From assembly GCA_949775045.1 (NCBI GenBank), contig OX459100.1, positions 11,044,331 through 11,108,330 of the forward strand: a stretch of DNA of 64,000 nt. Reading direction: 5' to 3'. This document shows, one piece after another, positions 56,172 through 64,000 of this stretch (position 1 is the first letter of the stretch; every line of letters starts with the position of its first letter). The notes beneath the pieces were generated by a model that did no database searches, was not told the origin of the DNA, and saw only the letters and a program-made list of their open reading frames with translations. Source of the DNA: Metridium senile. Taxonomy: Eukaryota; Cnidaria; Anthozoa; Actiniaria; Metridiidae. Made by a program: the position numbers and the translations under genes.

Positions 56172-56213
56172 ATGACGACGACTAGGTGTATAAAGTTACT
56201 GCAATGGATGTGA
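56172..56213 (+). other. Overlapping upstream ORF of the SLC22 gene
   Basis: ATG at 56172 starts a 13-codon frame (MTTTRCIKLLQWM) whose stop at 56211 lies past the transporter ATG at 56204 and before the in-frame ATG at 56216. If the mRNA includes it, it would dampen initiation at 56204. Confidence 0.4.
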
Positions 56214-59200
56214 ACATGGATGTCGATACCTTTCTTAAAAAGATTGGTCAATTTGGGCCTTTCCAGATCCGCATCCTGGCTATGTTTTTACTCATTTTCT
56301 TCCCGGTAACTTACCAAACTCTGGTCATGGTATTCATGGCTTATGAGCCTCCGTGGATGTGCACGACGAACAGCACTGCTTGTTTGCTGCCTAATGCGAC
56401 TGGGAAAGAATTATTTAGTACAGCGACTAAACCAAATGGGCTTTACACAAGAAGATGTTCATTGAATCGATCGGATTGGAAATTTGCTGATCCTGGTTTG
56501 TACGAAGGGCCGCATAAAACTATCGTTACTGAGGTAAGTTTTCAACAATTAGTCACAAAGATGACTCCCGGGACTGACTCCTATGTTTTTAAATAATGTA
56601 TGGCAAGTGCTGTTAAGTCACGGCCCTCTTGTAAAAACAAAAACTTGGCGCAGTAGCCCATTGCGTGCACGCAATGTTCAAGTTAGAAACGTTCACGGGA
56701 AACGTTGAATTGGAATTTGTACCCTCTTATGTTTATAAGTTGATAGTTGATAGTCTCTAAAAAATTGACGACAATTTGGCAAATTGATATAATAATGGCT
56801 TGTTTACACTACAGCGAATGTCTATTTGTTTTACGAAATGGTTTACGTGACACTTGAAATCTTTCTTACAACCTGCGTGGTGTATTTTCACGTATAGTCG
56901 TTTTTAGTTGATTAATCGAGTTGAGGCCGGAAACTGAGTGAAATAAGCGACTTGGTATTTTGAGCAAGTGAAAACACACGAAACGTTTTAAAACTTGTTT
57001 AAATTGGTCGGTAAACAAACACTTAAAGTAAAAATCCTTACGTGAAAGCGTAACCTTAATCTTTCACAAAAGGAGTTTGTACGACAAACATCAAAGAGAA
57101 AATCATTTTTGCACTGCTGAAACACTAACGGAACTCCTCCCCTCTCAATGTTGAGGAGGGAATCGATAGTGCTGCGCTGCGCGCCCGTGACGTCACGTAA
57201 ATTGCTCCCCATGGCGAGGTCGGACATTCAAACCCCACACAGCAATATTCATGTCAGAGGTAATTTTATTTAAATTAATAAGAAATAGAGTAGGCTCCAT
57301 CAGAAAAAATGCTAGATTGTGCCATCGTCTTTTGTCAAAGTACCAAAGCGCCCCGTTTTGGTTTGGAGGCCTCCAAATTTTGTCTAGGCGTAAAATATCC
57401 TTTTTCTGCTTGACACCAAGCACTTCTGTCATTGATATGTATTCTCTACGAGTTGATTGACAACAAAATTAGAAACCGAAGACGATGAAATATTCCGTAT
57501 TGCCCCAAAAAGAAATCGAAAGATATTAAACGTATTGCGAAACGAAATTAAACATCCGGTTTTTGTCCTCTAAGATTGATAATAAAACATCCACATTCTT
57601 AGAAAATTAGTAAATATCATTAGTATATCTTTTACGGTATCGAAAATTTAGAATTCTTTTTTTTTTTCTTTTTTTTTTTTCGTGTGGTATGATCTGCAGA
57701 TCTGTGATATCTTGTGGATCTAAAGAACTTCCGGTATCATTTAGGGGTGTTATCTTTTTAAATTCTCAACGAATATACCCGATACTTGAGTCCCACCTGG
57801 AGCGTTGTGCGACGAGGCATAACATTGCGTGACGAGAGAGGATTAGCCTCCTCCGCAGGCTACTCCTTTTTCTCCTTGTGGGTTTCCTGTGGGATTTCCG
57901 ATAGAAGGAAGATTGGGGCCGAGAATGAGGGAGGAACGGAACTCCTTTTCTTCCCTCTTCTCTCCTCACCCCCTCCCCCCTAATTTTTTTCGCTCCCAGT
58001 CCCTGTCTCTCTTCGGCTCACTTCTCAAAAAAGGAAGCCCAAGAGTAAAAAAAGTTGCCTGCAGAGGAGGCTATGGGAGGCTCACCTGGGGAAAGCTGGC
58101 CGTTTGTGCGCGTGATAACTTCGCCTGCGTAGGAAGCGTGTCTTCGGGGGGGAACAGGAGAAGTTGTTTTAGGATAGTACCGATCAGGCCTTACGTAACC
58201 TAAGACGAGTGCAAAATGACAGCGAACAGGGGGAGGGGAGAAGAGCTCCCCCTCCTCCACCTTCGAGTTTTTGCACTCGTCTTAGCACATCTAACACAGC
58301 TATCCTAACAACAACTTTATCCGTTCCCAAAAAAAGAAAAAGCTTGCTACACAGGCGGATAAAGGGGGCCGTGGTGTGGACACAGCAAAACTGGGAGTGC
58401 CATACCTAATATCGCTTCACTAGCCACCATTGTGAAACTCATTATCATTATTTTTTTCTTCTTCTCCAGTTCGACCTTGTTTGTGACCTCAGTATCTACG
58501 GCTGGCTGGCTAGCTCTATCATGTACATTGGGTGGGCTGTAGGTGCTTTATTTCTTGGAATGATTTCAGATAAATACGGTCGACGCAGTGTTCTATTCCC
58601 ATCCATAGCATGTCTTCTGATCACCGCTTTTAGTATGTCTTTCTCTGGAAATGTCTGGGTGGTCATAGTGTTCAGGTTTCTTGTCGGTTTCTTCGAAGGG
58701 GGTTGTATTTTAGTCATGTTTATACTCTCTTGTGAGCTTGTTGGGCCCTCTAAACGTGCTCTGGCTAGTACATTGGTATGGTTCTATTTTTCTCTGGCTC
58801 TGGTGGTTATGGCACTCAAGGCGTACTTCATCCGTGAATGGAAACTCCTGTGTATTGTTATATCTGCGCCATTCGTTATTGTACTCTTCTTTTACAAGTG
58901 AGTATTCGCTGATTTATGTTTCACATAGCCTGCGTTGCCGTCGGTCTGCGGGGCGGGGAGGAAGAAAAAAGAAAGTAATTTCCTTCTCTCTTTCTCGTAG
59001 CCCCGCAGACCGCCGGCAACGTAGGGTATGTTTCACAATTTCTAGAGTGCAACGACCGGGCGGGGCCACCAAGAGAATAAATATCCAATCCCGTTCGAGA
59101 ATATGAACAATATAATTTCTACAAATGTTTGATTTGTTGCTTAAAAATGATTTTCACGGAACATGCCAGTTGTTTTGTGAGATGTCTCCAATTTCTTTTG

Positions 59201-62200
59201 TTTGATTTTGATTTCGAAATTTTGGAATCCGGTGCTAAAGGCCCGGCTACCTTTCAAGATGGCGCAGGTAACTGTTGTGGGACTATTGTGATAATGATAG
59301 TATATGGTGGTGATGATTGTGATGGTAGTTATGGTGACCCGATAATAACGACAGCGACAGTGATAATGTTACGATGATAATGCTGTTGATGATTGATCGG
59401 CGATGAATATGATGGTAGTAGTGATTGATCGGCGATGAATATGATGGTAGTAGTGATGGAGACGGTAATAAATCTATTAAAGTCATAACGTGGGATAAGG
59501 TCGCCCTTATATCCGAGCCAGAGGCTCATGTAAAAAACGTATGACAATTATTTAAATATATTGAATTATATATAGAAAATATAAATATGAAAATATAAAT
59601 AGTATTTAAATATATTGTTGATGATGACCATATTGATGATCAGTGCCATGGTGTTTCTGTAGGTTCATTCCTGAGTCAGTTCGATGGTTGCTTGTTACTG
59701 GAAAGAAGGATACAGCGATGGACATACTCAGACAGGTTGCTAGAGTCAACAAGAAGGAGATGCCAGAAGCCGACCTCGCTGCTCCAGTAGTTCATTCTCA
59801 TAAAGGCTTCTTGGAGTTATTTAATGGCAAGACAATGATTATCATGACTTTGGTCCAATGCTATGCCTGGTGAGTACCGTGCATATTTGGGTTATCGATT
59901 TTCATAACATTTATTATAACAAACTGCAAATGTACCAGCCACCATAAACTGTCTTCACCTTTGGCTGTTTTCCCTTGTACATATTTTTCAATTACTAATT
60001 TTTCTGTGTCATTCATACAGCATAATATCTATATTTCATTATATCTTTTTTTGTTATATCTTATTTCTTAGGGGATATTGCCAAGCAGTTGGGGCTCTGC
60101 CCTGTGTCTTTATCCCTGCCATTGTGGAAAATTGATTAAAATAAATAAAATAAAATAAAATAACCCAACACAACTGATCATGAACTCAAACAAAAAAACC
60201 GTCCAACCATGACCAAACAAAATAAACGACCAACCAACTAACCAACAGACCCTCCAATGCACTCACAAACCAAACGGCCAACCAACCAACCAACAGACCC
60301 ACCAACAGACTGATAAACCAAACGATCAACCAACCGACCAACAAACAAACCAACCAAACGACCAACCAACCAACAAACAGACCCACCAAAACACTGACAA
60401 ACCAAACGACCAACCAACCAACCAACCAACCAACAGACCCACCAACAGACTGACAAACCAAACGACCAACCAACAAACCAACAGACCCACCAACAGACTG
60501 ACAAAACGACCGACCAACTAACCAACAGGCCCACCAACAAACTAACCAACAAACCGACTAAATGGCTGACTAGCGGACTGACCGACTAACAAAACAACAG
60601 ACCGTCCAACCGACCTATCCATCAACTGGATAACCAACTAACCAATAGGTGGACGTACAGTGACGTAATTATGGTATTGCCAACCAACCATTGCTCTTAG
60701 AACAAAGCCGAAAATGAAAAATAATTCATGTTAAAATGATAGGCAAATTAGCACCACAATACCAACACTTGTGAAAGACTACGCTCACCTAAAGACCGAC
60801 CTACTAGCCAACCAACTAAATAAATAACCGACCAACCGAATAGCAATCAACAATTCAATAATGAAACTAATCAACCAACCAACTAACAAATAAATCAGCA
60901 GCCAAACAATAAACCAATCAACCAACAAATACAATTACCCAGCAACCGACCATCCAACCAGCTCACTGCTCAGTAACTAACCAATATCTCTTTTGTTTTT
61001 ATTATCAAATCTTTTATTTGTTTTGTTTCCCTTGTACCTGTCAGGTTTATCAACGGCATGGTGTACTATGGTGTGTCAATGAGTTCAGGTGAATTAGGGG
61101 GTAGTATTTACTTGAACTTTATCCTGACAAGTCTTGTAGAAATACCAGGAAATATATTGGTAGTCGATAATTGCAACAGGTAATCATCAATTCTTCCTCC
61201 TCCTTTTCCTATCATCATCACCATCGATCATCATAATTATCATTACCATCATCAATCTTTACAATCAATTATTATCGTCAGTTATCATCATCACCATCAT
61301 CGGTATCATCATCTATACAATCAATCATCATCGTCAGTTATCACTATCGTCCTCATCATCATTATCGCTATTCTTCTTACAATCAATCATCATCAGTTCT
61401 CATCATCATCGGTATCATCATCCATACAATCATTCGCCTTCGTCAGTCACCATCATCATCATCATCATCGTCATTCACCATCATCATCATCGTCATTCAC
61501 CATCATCATCTGATTCTAACCTTTTCTTGTCTCAATCACACTCTTTGTCGTTGCCAACATATTGTGTTAAATTTGCCGTGGAGGTTGGCATTTTCTGCCT
61601 TGGGGATTATTCTCGGCTGGTTACTATTAAATGTCTCAACTCTTGCTTCGTTCGCAGATTTGGTCGCAAAAGGACAGTAATAGGTCATTTTCTGGCTGGA
61701 GCGATTTGCTGTGTTGCAGTATCGTTTATACCTTCTGGGACAGATGATACAGGTACTATGGGATATAGATATAGGCTTTGCATCAATCCACCAGACTCCT
61801 CTTCTCTTCTTGTATTGTCTCATTCCATCTCGCTTCGAAGCGCGCAAAGGATTGTGTGTCAAAATGAACAGTTCCAAAATTACAGCTACGGTTTCAGTTA
61901 CTTTTAGACATTTGCGTTTTGTTATTATTCTTTTTTATTGCTGATAGAGCAGCTGACAGCTTTTGTTGTCCAAGTTACATATATTTTTTGATTGTAAAGT
62001 TATGTAAGGACGTATTTATAAAGGGTTACAACTGATTGGAAACAACTCTCTCGAACAACGCCATTTTGGAACTGTTGGCGATGCGACAAAAATGCTTCTG
62101 ATTGGTTTATACTAACCGGAAGTGTGCGCGCAAAATCACCTAGGGAGCACAGGGAGCACAGGAAGCCCGGCTAAAGAATGTTCGTATTTGTCTCTCTCTG

Positions 62201-63059
62201 TCTCTGTCTCTTTTTCACGTTTTTTTAGGTTATTTGTAAAATTTGTTTTCTGTGTTATATATTGTTTTCCGGCATTTATTTACTTTTGATTTGAATGCTT
62301 ACAATCTTAATATCAGTTACCTGATATTACCTATTCTTCAGCGTTTATAGCTGGCCGAGTCACCCTGGGTTCTCTTGGCAAGATGTTCATTACAGTGTCC
62401 TTCAATGGTATCTATATCTGGTCAGCGGAAATCTTCCCTACTATTGTCAGGTATGACGTCAATGATTATGGTATTCACGCATCACCTCTTCTATTTGTAA
62501 CGATGGTATTGTTTAGTGCCTGTGCGTTGATCAATAGTTTTCGCACAAGATCAAATTAAGATCGATTTTCTGTAAAACAATTTCACACCAAGTTAGTTCC
62601 CGTGCGCTTTAGGTATATGCTTCAGGGCGGATCCAGAAATTTGTCTGGGGGGTTAAGGGCTCTTAAGGTGTTAGGGGGAGTGTTGGGTGCCTGAAGGGAC
62701 AGCTCCTAGATCCACCCCTGTGCTTTCCGTGACAAGTTACAGGATTTTGTTGTTCGCCTTCGGCTTGTGATTGTATTTTCCGATACAACACGGCCGCTCT
62801 AACTGTAAACATTACACTTCACAGGAACACAGGCATGGGTCTGGTTGTGATCACAAGTCGAATAGGGGCAGCTACGGCTCCTTTCGTGGTTCAGATGACA
62901 CGAATCAATACCATTCTTCCCTTTGCTTTGATGGGTGTTGGGGCTTTTATCGCTGCCTTTAGTTGTTTGGTTTTACCTGAAACAAGGGGCAAACCAACAC
63001 GTGAAGTTATCGGAGATGAAAAGACTGAACTACGTGAACTCATTGCTATAACGGTATAA
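56204..63059 (+). CDS. SLC22-family organic ion/zwitterion transporter
   Basis: Exons 56204-56533, 58470-58897, 59663-59869, 61045-61179, 61658-61752, 62342-62450 and 62825-63059 join in frame to 512 residues (508 if ATG 56216 is used). A first membrane helix (FQIRILAMFLLIFF) is followed by a large extracellular loop with Cys residues and N-glycosylation sequons (NSTA, NATG, NRSD). The MFS loop-2 motif GMISDKYGRRS, the SLC22 signature PESVRWLL, loop-8 RFGRKR, EIFPTIVRNTG and the C-terminal LPETRGKP follow in the expected order. This is a complete 12-helix plasma-membrane carrier of the OCT/OCTN/OAT group. The substrate cannot be read from sequence. The subgroup (OCT-like or carnitine-transporter-like) is uncertain. 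Confidence 0.9.
58159..58318. mobile_element. Nested hairpin in SLC22 intron 1
   Basis: Outer GAAGTTGTTTTAGGATAG and CTATCCTAACAACAAC flank inner CTAAGACGAGTGCAAAATG and TTTTTGCACTCGTCTTAG, around a GGAGGGGGAG/CTCCCCCTCC loop. Confidence 0.75.
58921..59035. mobile_element. Palindromic element in SLC22 intron 2
   Basis: GCGTTGCCGTCGGTCTGCGG and CCGCAGACCGCCGGCAACG are inverted, with GAAGAAAAAAGAAAG and CTTTCTC inside. It resembles the hairpin at 18998 in design but not in sequence. Confidence 0.7.
59040..59160. mobile_element. One-ended relative of the 113-371 MITE
   Basis: GGGGCCACCAAGAGAATAAA...GAATATGAACAATATAATTT...ACAAATGTTTGA follows the left half of the element at 113-371. Confidence 0.65.
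59236..59280. mobile_element. One-ended relative of the 7287-7476 element
   Basis: AAAGGCCCGGCTACCTTTCA and AGATGGCGCAGGTAACTGT match the right arm of that element. Confidence 0.6.
60180..60980. repeat. Degenerate (CCAA)n array in SLC22 intron 3
   Basis: CAACCAACCAACAGACCCAC-type units for about 450 bp, with a looser continuation after an inserted MITE (60645-60790). Preceded by (AAATA)n at 60140-60163. Gly/Val/Trp-rich minus-strand frames are artefacts. Confidence 0.93.
60645..60790. mobile_element. ATAGGTG-family MITE, copy 5, inside the (CCAA)n array
   Basis: From ATAGGTGGACGTACAGTG to GACTACGCTCACCT, with the inner CACAATACCAACACTTGTG. It is oriented like copy 1. The surrounding repeat resumes on both sides, so it inserted into the array. 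Confidence 0.8.
61200..61512. repeat. (ATC)n-rich array in SLC22 intron 4
   Basis: CATCATCATCGTCATTCACC-type units with AATCAATCATCA blocks. Confidence 0.92.
62630..62725. mobile_element. Decayed relative of the 47145-47323 MITE
   Basis: GGGCGGATCCAGAAATTTGT at the left and CCTAGATCCACCCCTGTG at the right resemble the ends of the element at 47145-47323. It is in SLC22 intron 6. Confidence 0.5.
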
Positions 63060-63060
63060 C

Positions 63061-63960
63061 CATTGTTATCATCAATCATTATAGTCATCATCATCAAGTA
63101 TCGTCATCATCATCATCTAGTATGATTATCTAGTAAAACAATCATCCAGTATCATCATCATTTAGTATGATCATCATCATTTAGTATCATCATCATCATC
63201 TAGTATTATCATCTAGTATCACAATCATCTAGTATCATCATCACCCAGTATAATCATCACCCAGTATCATCATCATCATCATCATTTAGTATTATCATCA
63301 TCATCATTTAGTATCATCATCATCATCATTTAGTATCATCATCTAGTATCGCCATCATCGAGTATCATTACAGTCATCCGGTTTCATTAGCATTCAGTAT
63401 CATCATCTCCATTTAGTATCGTCATCAGCTCCAGTATCGTCTTTATCATCCAGTATCATCATAAGCATCCAGTATCATCATCATCATTTAGTATCATCAT
63501 CTAGTATAGCCATCCTCGAGTATCATTACAGTCATCCGGTTTCATTAGCATTCAGTATCATCATCTCCATTTAGTATCGTCATCAGCTCCAGTATCGTCT
63601 TTATCATCCAGTATCATTATAAGCATCCAGTATCATCATCATCATTATCAACCACTATCAACATCTAGTTTCATCATCATCATTTAGCATCGTCATCAGC
63701 ATCCAGTATCGTCTTTACCATCCAGTATCATCATAAGCATCCAGTATCGTCATCATTCATCATCATTATCAACCATTATCAACATCTAGTTTCAACTAGT
63801 ATCGTCTTCATCATCCAGTATATATCATCACCATCACCCAGTATCATCATCATCCAGTATCATCATCATCATTTTATATCGTCATCAGCATCCAGTATCG
63901 TCTTCTTCATCCAGTATCATCATCATCATCATCTGCATCTTCATATTCAGATATCATCAT
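63061..63960. repeat. ATC-rich minisatellite to the window end
   Basis: CATCATCATTTAGTATCATC and CATCCAGTATCATCATAAGC units. A longer unit of about 175 bp (beginning near CATCATCTAGTATCGCCATC, 63330) recurs at about 63490. It follows the SLC22 stop codon directly. Confidence 0.93.
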
Positions 63961-64000
63961 CAACCACCGTTAACACCGGTCACTTACCATACTTTTTTTC

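Noticed and set aside
60186..60552. Minus-strand frames rich in Gly, Val, Leu and Trp that look like membrane segments
   Set aside because: Translation of the (CCAA)n array in three frames at once.

Overview
The window is animal nuclear DNA: AT-rich, with GT-AG introns, long tetranucleotide microsatellites, a tRNA-derived SINE, a DIRS-type tyrosine-recombinase retrotransposon, non-LTR retrotransposon tails and dozens of short palindromic (MITE-like) elements. A Maf bZIP factor, an SLC22 transporter and an AIRIM (C1orf109) homologue place it in Metazoa. The overall style suggests an invertebrate, perhaps an anthozoan cnidarian; that last step is inference.

Layout. (1) 1201-12912, minus strand, and 20890-33961, plus strand: two head-to-head paralogues of a fold-type III PLP-dependent decarboxylase (diaminopimelate/ornithine decarboxylase superfamily). 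I could assemble both completely by joining exons at splice sites: 18 exons on the minus strand and 19 on the plus strand, with matching intron positions, giving 444 and 445 residues. (2) 12913-20889: the 8-kb spacer between them, filled with nested hairpin elements and a broken DIRS element that itself carries two insertions. (3) 36324-37040: a single-exon Maf-family bZIP gene behind a TATA box. (4) 39681-41908 and 46028-48307: two tandem paralogues of an unnamed multi-pass membrane protein with an internal duplication; the first has two alternative, duplicated first exons. Truncated non-LTR elements and an (AAT)n tract lie between them. (5) 50386-50510: a possible orphan first exon. (6) 51754-55326: a five-exon AIRIM homologue, 200 residues. 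(7) 56204-63059: a seven-exon SLC22-type transporter, 512 residues, with an overlapping upstream ORF.

The genes do not form an obvious pathway. The most notable points are the PLP enzyme pair, which keeps the cofactor lysine, the HIGSQ-type motif and the glycine loop but has lost several residues normally conserved for phosphate or substrate binding; a coding exon that is identical in the two paralogues while the neighbouring exons compared differ; and the very high density of palindromic elements, several of which form families within the window. Gene models are hand-assembled from the genomic sequence and have no transcript support.
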